NCBI RefSeq assembly: GCF_000003815.2
Contig: NC_049988.1
Location: forward strand, 9,782,985-9,846,984
Length of the DNA stretch: 64,000 nt
Direction: 5' to 3'
DNA from: Branchiostoma floridae
Lineage: Eukaryota > Chordata > Leptocardii > Amphioxiformes > Branchiostomatidae
Both the position numbers and the translations under genes were made by a program. Numbering within the stretch: position 1 is the stretch's first letter; each line of letters opens with the position of its first letter. The notes under the pieces were generated by a model, which searched no databases, had not been told where the DNA came from, and worked only from the letters and a program-made list of their open reading frames with translations. Below, in pieces: positions 46,125-64,000 of this stretch.

Positions 46125-49100
46125 CTTGGCCTGGTGTTATATATACACACGTGGAAGAAGTCACCAAGGCTAGAAGTATCTAGCAAAGGCTGTATCAGCA
46201 GCTTTGGTGTCCACACACCTGGAAAAAGAAAGAGAACATTTGATACTTTTAAGTTAAATTCATGGGTGGAATTATAAACTAGCTTCCTGGTGTTAATGTT
46301 TGAAAATATGCAATCATGAATTATGAAAATAGACATTTTTGGCAAAGTTTGAGACTTTGCTGCTGATATATTTCAAGTCAAAGTTCTTAATTTGAAATAT
46401 TAAATTTAATGATATCAAAAACTACTATCACCAAAATAACATTGACAAACTTACATTCTTCAACGATAACGGAACAATACGTGATACCAGGAACCAGAGT
46501 AATGTCAAATATACCAAAATTGATAATGTGAAGCTGTTACATGATCATATATAAAACAGATATGGCAGAAAGTCTTGGAATTCTACAGCTAACTGGGATC
46601 ATAGCATTTCTTTGGATTCTTCAGACAAGAAACCTACAGTTAGAAACCAATCAAATTCTACGTATACAGTTATCAAACCATCTTCTATGTAGCAAGATGA
46701 CAAATGAACAGTATACCTTATAAATGCTAATATTCCTTTCAAGTGTCAGATTTCATAAAATCATTATGGAGGTTTCTGGACAGCTGTTTTAAACCAGACA
46801 GTGCCATGTTGGCAGTACTGTTGACACCATGCCAAAACCCAACATTGGTGCAAGACCTGTCTGGTACTGGTAGCTAAGGTTGGGAAGACTTGACCCACGC
46901 TGTCTAAGACACTTACATAACAGCTTAACTGATGCTACACAGTTGTCTACCATATGTGGAATTCTCTGGATGGCATACAACATTGCCTTTTAACTTTCCA
47001 ACGATTCTAATTGCTAAATGCACAAACTCAACATGTACAAAACAACATTCTAGTTCCTTGTTGAAAGAAAAAAACTGAGACAAACTGAGTTTCTGCAATA
47101 GCCAAATTCATCAGACCTAGCCAACAACAACATAATACAAAACAAAATGTATCTATGAGTATGATTAGTATGAAACAACCAAACTCTTCTACTTAACCAA
47201 CACTACAAATCACTGGAACTTTTCGTCATTTCTGTCAGTCTTATTGAGAAAAGGTCATCAATTAACTTGTTAACCAATCAACAACTACCGGGTATCATGA
47301 GTCAGCTAAAATTATTTTCATACAAGGTTACATTCAGAGTCATATATGTACAGAGTCGATCAAAGGTTGTTGCTAGGTAACATGGGGTGACTCCTGCTTA
47401 TCTCGAGCGTCTCCCATTTTGAGACAAACAACTCAAACTAAACAAACAGGTGAGCATTGGTTGAAACATGTGACTTGGGTCACTATGACCTAGGTGTACG
47501 TACAATGTATCTACATTTCTACATTTCATGGTCGTCACAAATGATAGGTGTGGCTGTGATTGCACTAAAACTGGACAAAAATTCAGATGCTCCCAACGTA
47601 CCTACCTACCAACCTTGGGTTGCCAATGGTCTGAGGCAAGTTAAGCCACTTTAGGGGAAGGTTTTGAATGTGCGACAGGAAAATGAGCTTGAATGTATAA
47701 TATATATTATGTTGACAGTACACATAACTATCATCACTACTGTTTAAAAGTTAGGGTTAGGTTGTTGTGCAAAGTGTATGTACGCAATTTGTTCACCAAG
47801 TTCTTGGGTTGACTTGGTCTTATTAGCCAAGGGCTGAAGTGGTCCAGCATCCTATTCCTTTGAATACGTTTTTCACCTGTTACCTACAGGCCCAACTCCA
47901 AGGGTTTTTTTTAAAACTCTATCTACAGACTTTAGTCAAATCTAATTCAAAATTGTCTCCAACGGGGGAATTAGGTGAAAGTCACTTAGTGGCCTTTTGT
48001 TGTATATATAGGCATGTACCATAACATAATTGATACCATTTCTAGCCTATTTCTATAACTTAAGTTTCCCAAAACAAGTTACATTGTAGACTTACCAGTA
48101 ACTTCGAATCTCCAAGTCGAAAAGTATGATAAAGAAGATGGAAAGACCATACCTCCAAGAGGACCTTGTCTGCAAATTCAGTTTAAAGAGAAGCTTATGG
48201 CATCTAATTTAATATAGATGTTGCTATTTTCTGATTGGTTGAAGGCCCGAGGTCATGCTATCATGTGAAAGGTGGTACCACTCTAAAACAAGAGCATCAG
48301 TTTGACCGATCAAACAATGACACCAAAGTATAGTGTAGACCCCATAAACCACAGAAAGTAAAATCAGCCAATGAACAAACATACCATTACTGTTGCCATG
48401 ACAGCAAAGGTGGTGGTAAGTACAGTAAGCCAGCTGATTGGTTAGCTAAAATCATGTGATGTCAGGTGCTCAAGAGTTATGAGTTATATCTGGACAAACA
48501 TGAGTTGTTTAGACATGCCAAAGTCCATGGACAACTTGCAACTGTATCAAAGTCCAATAGCTACAACAGTTGGGGATTTAAACTTTAAATGAACCCTCAA
48601 TGTCATGTAGACCATTGACTTTGCCAATTTAGTCCAAACATGTAGGTGACTTTTGTGACCTTTGGAAAATCTGTGTGTGAAAATGAAGATGTGCAAATCA
48701 AATCATTCCCACGGGGTTCAGATTGGAAACTCCTATTCAAAAAGAGATGTTGGAAGGAAGAAAACCTTGTGGAGTTAACTTTTCTTACATATTTCTGAAA
48801 GATAGAGGGATTGTAAAATCTTGAACTTTCATCATTTCATGGGCCAGAAATGTAGGTTGATTATGATACTGTGTTGTGAAGTTTCTTTGTTCATTCAATT
48901 AAAAAATTGATGTATCAATGTCCTCATCATCATGATGTCACAGATACCCCAAATAGCCCCGCAACGTAGGGGGGGAGGATGTAATTGAGGTCTATTGCCT
49001 GGCACGGAAGGACTCAACAGTGGCAGCAATTGCATTCCACTCCGGACAAATTTGTACAACACTTCGGGAAAATTGGCATAGTACAGTAGTGAACATTTCA

Positions 49101-50656
49101 GAGGAGGAGACTCCAATAAACACCAAGGTGACCATTGAATAGAGAAGAATTGTGCGGTTGGTGGTAATCTCCAAGCAGATCCTACGATAGTACTAAACTG
49201 GCCAAGGAAATAATGTAATCAGCCAAGAAGTGTACATTAAAACACACTCCTAGGCCAGCCTCAATCCTCTGGCAGCTTTTGATACTGCTACCCTCAAATT
49301 TACTTGGATATTAGGTCCGAAAATAGTTTCATCAGGTTGGAGATTACAGTTGATGAACCTTGTCCCAACTGGCCTGTTCAAGGCTGTTGTTATCAGGTGA
49401 TGTGGGGTGAGGTGGTGGGGTTATCAGAACAAACCTTTAACACATCCTTAGCTATTCATGGAGGTAAATAACAAGTGAACTGTCACTGGGTCATGCGGCA
49501 GACACCTGAGATAGGAGTAACGTGTTACATCAGTTTGACCGATCGAACAAAGACACCAAAGGATATGGGTAGGATATGGGGACGAATATGCATCTTGGCT
49601 GATTGAACGATGACACCATTTATATACAGTATATACTACATGTAGTATACAGTGGTAGTGCAGAGTATGAAGCTACATTCATCAACTTATCAAGGAGTTT
49701 TTAAAGCCTAAGTCTTGAAACTCCTTACATCTATTCATCTACAATAACTAACATAATGAGGATAGGACCACACGGTACAAAATTTATTTTCTGAGTAGGT
49801 ATCAATGAGACCTTGACCACATTTAGGACAAGGACATGATCATATCAGTTGTACCAATGTACACTAGCTTGGATCTTATACATAAAAATATGTGCATCTT
49901 ATTAATCTATCGGGATTTCGAGTTTGACTGACATGAATGTCAAACGTTACTGGGGTAGGACTAATAGCATATTTCTTCCTTGTTTGCACATTAGATTGAA
50001 GATCTATATGTATCTACTTACAAGACATATGGGTGCCTAGTTGCTGCTAATATATATACCCACTCCAGGATTGATACAAATCTGTGGTTATGAGTATATG
50101 ACGAAATTATAAAATCTATTAGTCTGGATATGTAACCTAACTATATCAGCTGGTCTTCATTAAATGCCTAACGAATTGCACTGTGATTGCATTCTCTGAA
50201 TGCTTTCTAATATGTAAACCAGAACTTAAATTCCACAGCGACAAATTCTGTATATGTCTATTAAAGCACAAAATTGGACAACAAGCAAGACTTGCATGCA
50301 ATAGAAAAACAATCTTGAGGGAACTTCTGGCACAGACAAAGGAAGATTTCTCACCTCCAAGATCTTCAGAATCTACAAAATCCAAGAAATCAGACCTTGC
50401 TAAGACCCTTCTTCAGAACACTTCTTCTCTACAAAGATATCTACAAGACTCCTTCCACACGTAAGTTACGTAATCTATCTTTGGCGCGTCGGACTTTCCT
50501 CTTCAAATATATTTGAAGAGAACAGAAACTAAAATGGTGGACAAGGTTGCCACACAAAATTTCTCTTGGATAAACGAAAACGTCTCAAGTAAGGTTCTAG
50601 CGACCGTTAGCATGTTAAGATACGTCGTCTCTACTTCAGTGAGTGTTAAGACTTAC
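46125..50656 (-). other. INSIG upstream region, probable 5' UTR intron
   Basis: No coding exon was found here. The minus strand has acceptors at about 46220 (CTTTCTTTTTCCAG) and 46130 (ACACCAG) before the INSIG start codon, and a strong donor AAG/GTAAGT at 50657/50656, so this interval most likely is the intron between a non-coding first exon and coding exon 1. It contains a direct repeat: GTTTGACCGATCAAACAATGACACCAAA-like words near 48300 and 49531, with a third weaker one near 49597. I recognise nothing else. Confidence 0.45.
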
Positions 50657-50900
50657 CTTAGGGGTGATAGATGAGCAGAAAGCGGGTTAGAATGTTGAGA
50701 AATGCCGGAGTTGCGTGTTGACATCACACGGTGTTGCACGTAAACATCGCGGCCCGGCGCCGCGTCAGCCTGGTGTGATGCCGGCTGACCAATCAGCGCA
50801 CGGCGCGATGACATCACGCCATGGGCAGACCCGGTACCACTTCCGGGTGGGGGCGGGGCACGTGGGCTGGAGGGAGGCGGTTTTTGGCGCGAAATTTTGA
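50657..50900 (-). promoter_or_regulatory. probable INSIG promoter and non-coding first exon
   Basis: A GC-rich, CpG-rich island. On the minus strand a probable exon ends at 50657 with AAG/GTAAGT. Further upstream (higher coordinates) lie a CCAATCAG box (about 50788), TGACATCA (about 50809), CTTCCGG (about 50839), a GGGGCGGGGC Sp1-type box and CACGTG (about 50857). The exon itself has ATCACCCCTA (minus strand, 50668-50659), eight of ten bases of the classic sterol regulatory element. These fit an SREBP-responsive INSIG promoter, but assignment to INSIG rests on position and strand only. Confidence 0.5.
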
Positions 50901-51086
50901 ACTTTTAAATGTAAACCTTTTAATAACTGTGAAATCGGTTTTAAAGGTCAACTTTTGAAATAAACAAACGATGACATAATGCACACAGATAAGTAACATT
51001 ACATCATCACACACACAAACATGCTCACACTAACACATGTAACACGTAATTTGCAATAAACTATCATATCTATTGAGTTTAATGGA

Positions 51087-51090
<4 letters not shown>

Positions 51091-51120
<30 letters not shown>
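51091..51120. repeat. (CA)n microsatellite
   Basis: Fifteen uninterrupted CA units, just beyond the likely 3' end of UGDH. Confidence 0.95.
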
Positions 51121-51124
<4 letters not shown>

Positions 51125-51126
51125 TC

Positions 51127-53275
51127 ATTTATTGCAAGCAGAAGTACACAAATCTATCATATAAACTGTTGTAATAATTTCACCATACTGGAAAGTTCAA
51201 GTTTGAAAGTTGATTTAATAATTGCAATAATTGTACCATTACATGTAGCTACTAACAAAGCAAGACTCTCCTCTTCTAGAGTACTACATTTTAAGATAAA
51301 GGGCTGTCTCCAGCTTTAATTTGTTGTCCCACTCAATGTTTGGGAACACATTTTAGGAACATGCATTTTCATAAATTTTACATTATGAAGTTGGTATATC
51401 TTTTGGCAATTGATGTGAGATGACCTTTTTTTTCATCACATCAAGTAAATTTCTGTCCCTGGATGGAAAGACAGGTCCTGTAGACAGCCCTGCTAAAACA
51501 TAAGAATTTTGCCAAAGCATTACAAATATAGAGCTTTTATAATTGCTTTTATGTACTTTTGATTCATGGTTCCCAGCGTATTAGGACCATCATCATCATC
51601 ATGGCTCTTTCCCCGTCGTCGAGGATTCGTCACAATGCATGAACTAACCCAACGATGTGGATGAAAAATATAACATGAACAATTTCTTTGAGAACAATGT
51701 GATGTTAATAACTGTATTCTACATTTTACTATTCTATTATGTAAGCTAAACTTACTCTACTACTTGCATAGCACCAATTCCATATCATATTGGCATCAAA
51801 TGCTGTTATAATATGCTAAATTTTCCTTTGTAGGATTAGAATTTTCAGTATTTTGCACAAAAATTCTTGTCATAAAATTTAGTTGCCAGAGTCCATATAA
51901 AAAATCGTTTAAATCAAGGTTATAAGAAAACAAATTTTAACTTCCTTATTTAAATGAAATTCTCAATAACTATCAGATACAACGTAATATTACTATTGGT
52001 GGTGTTGAAATAAAATATATTTTCACAACTTTTTCATATGGCACAGTTTCTATTTGAGAAATTATGTCAATGAATTCATGTCATATGGAAGCCAAATAAA
52101 TGATACATTTTCAAGGAAATGAAATTTATGTAATTGTAAAGCATAAATACAATGCAAACAATACTTTGCAAAATATGTTACTGTCAGCATGTTTCTAACA
52201 TGTTAGATGTGCAATAAAATAATATATTAGTCTGCACCCTACACCAGAATAAAATATAGGAAAAATAAAAGTATGTGGAATGAGTAATATAATGTATGTT
52301 TACAAAATATAAATCTAGTATGTTTTGCATTTATGTATATGTTAAGCAGCAAGATCTGCAAAAGCTATTATGAATAAATAAACTTATGCAAATGGCCTTT
52401 TACAAACACAGGCCTTGTACTGGTCTGTTTCTATGGTAACCTTTTAAAGAACACAGCAAGAACACAGCAATAGAGTTATGTATACATTTTGTATATCTAC
52501 TATGTATACATATAGTATCTAAAAAAAATACCATTATGCATATGTATTGTGTATTGCTTTCTTCAGTGTTTGTAACCTTGTTATCTATATGGGAGTCTCA
52601 TCTGAAGGTTTACAATCATTTGAATTTTAACTTTCACATTAAATGGAAATTCACTTCAACTATAACATGTTGTTGGAAGAACTTATCCTGTACTTGCACC
52701 AGTGGAATACAGGGAACTCACCCCATATGCCATCAGATAGTGCTGACTCCCACACTATGTGATTTTTATGTGATTTGACTATTAAGTGGAATGTTTTGAA
52801 ATTGAGCTTTGGTCCTTTTACATTAAAATTGCATCTCATGATAAGTCACCAACAGTATGCTGATTTTGTGCTGCTATCTATATTCAACAAGTTCTCAATC
52901 CATACTGAGAATCTTGTACTATCCCCTAACTTTCACTATGTTGACGTATTCCTAACATATAGCAAGAATATGGGCTTCAGAACAATCCAAAAAGATAAAA
53001 CAATGCTCTATACAGTAACAAGTGGCAACATGTCTTATACAGTTAGAGTGTGGAAGTTCTACCAATCCAACTGGACCAACAAATGGAACAATGATTCTGA
53101 AAAAATACCTTTCTATTTTACCTGCAGCTGATGTTCAGTTTATGAAAACCCTGTGAACCCTTGACCCAGTTTACAAAAATACTTTGAACTTTCTGTACAT
53201 AGTGTATGGTATAATATGTGAAGCATTGTGACAGATGCAATGTCTATGAGCTATCTACTAATAATCCTTTAGACC
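51127..53275 (-). terminator. UGDH 3' UTR and poly(A) signal
   Basis: AT-rich sequence without a supported exon. Reading on the minus strand from the stop at 53276, an AATAAA is found at 51132-51127, followed by the GT-rich strand of the microsatellite, which could serve as the downstream element. The UTR would be about 2.1 kb. It includes a copy of a UGDH coding fragment at 52411-52441. Confidence 0.5.
52411..52441 (-). pseudogene. 31-bp copy of UGDH exon 10 in its 3' flank
   Basis: GGCCTTGTACTGGTCTGTTT continuing to CTATGGTAACC matches 53503-53533 in UGDH exon 10 with one mismatch (T for G). It lies about 1.1 kb downstream of the original in the same orientation. The match ends abruptly on both sides. 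Confidence 0.7.
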
Positions 53276-60657
<7,382 letters not shown>

Positions 60658-61192
60658 ATTTCTGGCGTTTCAGTGGGAGAAGTTAGAAACGTGGTGTTTT
60701 AGCGGCGGAGTTTTGTCTGATGACTGGAAACCGGAAGGGACGTCTGCTACCTACGTCACGACTGACCTTCGACACTAAACACTCCCCTGCATATTCCACT
60801 AACATTCGAAGGGGAGAAATTAAAGTAAATGAATGAGAAATGATGATAGTTGCATCAGTGCCAATAGAAAAATATCAAAATAAAATGATATCAATTTTGT
60901 ATCTAATTAATCATATTTATCAAATATTACGGTTTCGGCACTATTTTAGCCACTGTTTGACTGCTACATTTCCCCTCTTCATAGTAGACTTTTCGAAGCA
61001 TACGGCACACAAATGCTAAACATTTTCACACTTTAAATAATGAAACACAGTTTGTTTTATCTACAAAAAATTGGAACTTTCACAATTATTATCATTATTT
61101 CTTCAGACATTAGCATTTATTCTAATATAGTTTCTTATTTGATGTAAGAAAGATTTTAGGTTTGCTTGCGGTGGAGTCATAAGACTGGGAAG
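60658..61192. promoter_or_regulatory. likely bidirectional promoter UGDH / CCDC93
   Basis: The start codons of UGDH (minus) and CCDC93 (plus) are 535 bp apart. The UGDH side (60660-60780) is GC-richer with GACTGGAAACCGGAAGGGACG, an ETS-type CCGGAAG word. The middle is AT-rich. No TATA box was seen in a convincing position. Confidence 0.5.
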
Positions 61193-64000
61193 ATGTCGAC
61201 AGTTCTTGGTGGGAGGGTGCGAGCGGGTAGCAAGGTGCTAGCTCCTCAGTACGACCAGGAAGGCAATGAAATCAAGGTTTGTGTGGACTTTCAGTGAAAC
61301 AAGAATCACAGCGCTTAGAAATTATCATCTTACACGCAGTTCCTGTTCTGATCTTTGCAAAAGAAACTTTTTTCGAGGGGGGGGGGGGAGATATGGTTGT
61401 GTACTTCCTTCCTTTGGTCCCGTTGCAAAAAAAATTAGGATGGAAAATTGTCAAGAAAGTACAGTAATGTTGGATTATGTTTTCATTTGAAAGTAGGACA
61501 GCTCTTGGATTTTTTCTCTGCTCTTGTTATTTATTATCATTGTTGTTATTGATGTTTATTGTTTTTGTTTACAGGTGGAAACCCGCGAAGATGAGGAACA
61601 ACAGGTGAAGTTGGACCAGACCATTGAGCTGCTGCTGGCAGCTGGGTACTTCAGGGCCAGAATCAAGGGCTTGTCTCCTTTTGACAAGGTGAGTCATTTA
61701 AACTGCGTTTAGGGACATCCCTCGTAAAGGAAATTAAACGGAGGTCCCGTGTTTGAGGAGAGCCACATGTCGAGCATGTAAAAGAACCCGACACACTAAT
61801 CGAGAAGAGTAGGGGTCCATTTGGTGTGAGTACATAAATTAGATCTGTCCTTGTACTCTGTGCAAACCTGGTGCCAACAATCATACAGTTACTGAGTTAG
61901 CACATTGTGTATAATACTAGTAGGTTGGGCAGTAGGCCTAAGTAACTAAGTAAGTAACTAGTAATAGGTTGAACTTTAACATTTGCCTTTTGACCCTTGT
62001 GCTCAGGTTGTTGGGGGCATGACCTGGTGCATCACGACCTGTAACTTTGACCTTGATGTGGACCTACTGTTCCAGGAGAACTCAACGATCGGTCAGAAGA
62101 TGTGAGTTGGAAATAAAAACACAATGTTCAAATACAATTCAATCTCTACAACTGGATAAAAACGGATATGCAGTACAGTGTGGTACTTCATAGCTAGAGC
62201 ACTATATTATTTATCGCAATCATCATTCAATCAAAGTATGGCACTTAATTGCATTGGAAATACTTCACATTTATCAGATATAAGTCTTGCACAAAAAGTT
62301 TCAATTTATCAAAATGCGAACAGAAAATCTTGCTCTCTGCCCAATATATTTCACATACTGGTATCTACTTCCTTCCGTATAAAACTTTTCGTACTACTTT
62401 CCCTCCCCATTGTATTAAATAAAAATCTTTTGGTGGCCTTTCTGTTGATACCGAACCTGCCTAGATCTGTTAGTGTTTTAGTTTAGAAAACTAGAACCAA
62501 CAAAAAATAAAATACAACTTACTCCCTATATATGTTCTGTTAGTGCTCTAACAGAGAAGATTGTGGCAGTGCTGCCCAAGATGAAGTGTCCACACAGAAT
62601 TGAACCACATCAGATCCAGGGTCTGGACTTCATCCACATCTATCCTGTTGTTCAGGTTTGTTGATTCACACTTCTGACGTTTTATTTACCGTCTGAAACT
62701 TTGTGTAGGGCGGTTATACTGGCTATATAGATACAGATACACACTGAAGTAGCCATTTGTCCTCCAAGATTTTTTAAATGCCATCTCCATGTACTGATTT
62801 TCAGTGGCTGGTGAAGAGGGCCATTGAGACAAGAGAGGAGATGGGAGACCAGATCAGGGCGTTCTCTGTCTCACAGTTCAACAAGAACCACCGAACGCCA
62901 GAGGACCAGGAGTTCGACTCTCGTAAGGAACAGTCCGTCTCCACTCTGGCGGCTGTCAAGGTATGGTACACAGGGTAGCAACCTTAGGGTGTCTTCTGAA
63001 ATATTTCCATAAAAAGTAAATTTGTAAAAAGTATTTCCAACTCTAGACATCAACATTAAAAGTTTCAATACAATATGATTAAGATGTGGATAGAGACATT
63101 GAAGAGTCTTTGAACGTCAAATAAGCATGGAAAATGAACCATAGCATTGATCATGATTTGTGGTCTTCATCTAACTAACGTACTATAAATGCAGAAATGT
63201 TTGTGTGGTTCATTGAGAAGAATCTGGCTCCAACATGACAAACCTTGTATCCCCTCTCATCAGTCTAAGTTTGTTCTGTTGTTGTCTCTCTCAGACCGGT
63301 TACCAGCCCCGCAGACAGTACAAACGCCAGGACATTTCTGACTTGTTAGACGAGGAATCACGGGTGCATTCTACTCTGCTGGAGTATGGCAGGTCTGTTT
63401 ATACATGTTACATATATATACATTTGTGTGTGTGTGTGTACACAATGACAGAGATTCTGTTCTCTACTGGTAGAATTGCAGATTGTACTAGTAGAGATTC
63501 TGATCATATTCTCTGTCAATAGAAACTTCAATGGCTTTCTCTACCAGTAGAATCACTGATTTACCAGATAGTGATCATGACTCTAGATCTACCCTCACAT
63601 GCCTATGTGCTGCTTTCTCCCAACTGTTGTCCAATCAATGGTCCCAAATTTGTGTAGGCAGTTGTTAACAGTTGTGCATGTCACAGATATGCTACACAAA
63701 CATTGCCATGTTTTGGAAGGGTTAGCAGTGCCTATACTAATGTATAAACTACATAAAGATCATGATACTTTGTTTCTTCTAAATTTGTTTCAAGAAGTAT
63801 CATGGTGATTAAACTTTTCTTTGTACATACTCATATTTTTGTATGCATAGTTGTTGTCTATATATATTATGTCTGCAATCACCTATTGCATCATTGTACG
63901 TGTAATGTTGTCCATGTACTTGCTACCATATATCACATTATTCTATGCCACTATTTCTCTTTTTATTCTCTTGTTTCAAGGGAACAATCAATAGACCAAT
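61193..64000 (+). CDS. CCDC93: CCDC93, Commander/CCC complex subunit (5' part)
   Basis: Seven exons are visible, in phase: 61193-61276, 61575-61688, 62007-62101, 62544-62655, 62805-62960, 63295-63392 and the beginning of the next at 63981, which runs out of the window. About 226 residues are covered. The match to human CCDC93 is close: [75 protein letters not shown] and [17 protein letters not shown]. This is the N-terminal globular part (a calponin-homology-like domain in the known Commander structure); the coiled coils lie outside. CCDC93 binds CCDC22 and COMMD proteins and assists retromer/retriever recycling from endosomes. The last exon joins AG to GAACAATCAATAGAC; this small piece is the least certain. 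Confidence 0.95.

Noticed and set aside
50183-50464. 93-codon plus-strand frame ending at a GTAAGT
   Set aside because: The frame ends near a donor-like GTAAGT and looks tempting, but there is no partner exon, no domain, and it lies antisense to the probable INSIG 5' UTR intron.
52536-53131. Two plus-strand frames downstream of UGDH (80 and 118 codons)
   Set aside because: They are antisense to the likely UGDH 3' UTR, AT-rich, and show no family features.

Overview
The window is a piece of an animal nuclear genome. Its genes carry many short exons with GT-AG introns, AT-rich introns full of transposon fragments, and proteins that align closely with vertebrate ones. INSIG and CCDC93 lie in the same neighbourhood, as INSIG2 and CCDC93 do in human. 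I read this as an invertebrate deuterostome, most likely a lancelet (Branchiostoma-like); phylum is fairly safe, genus is inference from memory only.

Layout. 1-5.5 kb: a diverged tandem duplication, then the last exons and long 3' UTR of a + strand gene I do not recognise. 5.5-16.8 kb: no convincing gene; it holds a 2.6 kb foldback (two inverted copies of one repeat) plus a third degraded copy, a ~355 bp satellite rich in CCAAT boxes, and two small hairpin elements. 16.8-26.2 kb (-): a complete transformer-2 splicing factor gene (TRA2), ten coding exons including a 15-nt microexon, 340 aa. 26.6-38.9 kb (+): a complete ICE2/NARG2 gene, fifteen coding exons including a 9-nt microexon, 1087 aa. 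TRA2 and ICE2 are head to head, 410 bp apart between start codons. 40.7-46.1 kb (-): complete INSIG gene, six coding exons, 206 aa, with a probable non-coding first exon and promoter near 50.7 kb; ICE2 and INSIG are tail to tail with poly(A) signals about 25 bp apart. 53.3-60.7 kb (-): complete UDP-glucose 6-dehydrogenase (UGDH), ten exons, 479 aa, catalytic residues at the same numbers as in human. 61.2 kb to the end (+): 5' part of CCDC93, head to head with UGDH. All exon joins for TRA2, ICE2, INSIG, UGDH and CCDC93 were checked by hand for reading phase.

The genes are housekeeping genes of unrelated pathways: splicing (TRA2), snRNA transcription by the little elongation complex (ICE2), sterol sensing (INSIG), UDP-glucuronate supply (UGDH) and endosomal recycling (CCDC93). 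They do not form a functional cluster beyond shared promoters.

The most unusual content is in the ICE2 introns. Three non-autonomous DNA transposons (27784-29027, 30663-32196, 34742-35968) belong to at least two terminal-repeat types with different target-site duplications (6 bp and 3 bp). Nevertheless all carry tandem copies of the same ~190-200 bp internal module. One of them landed 11 bp downstream of a 5' splice site, beside a tandem array made from that very exon-intron boundary.
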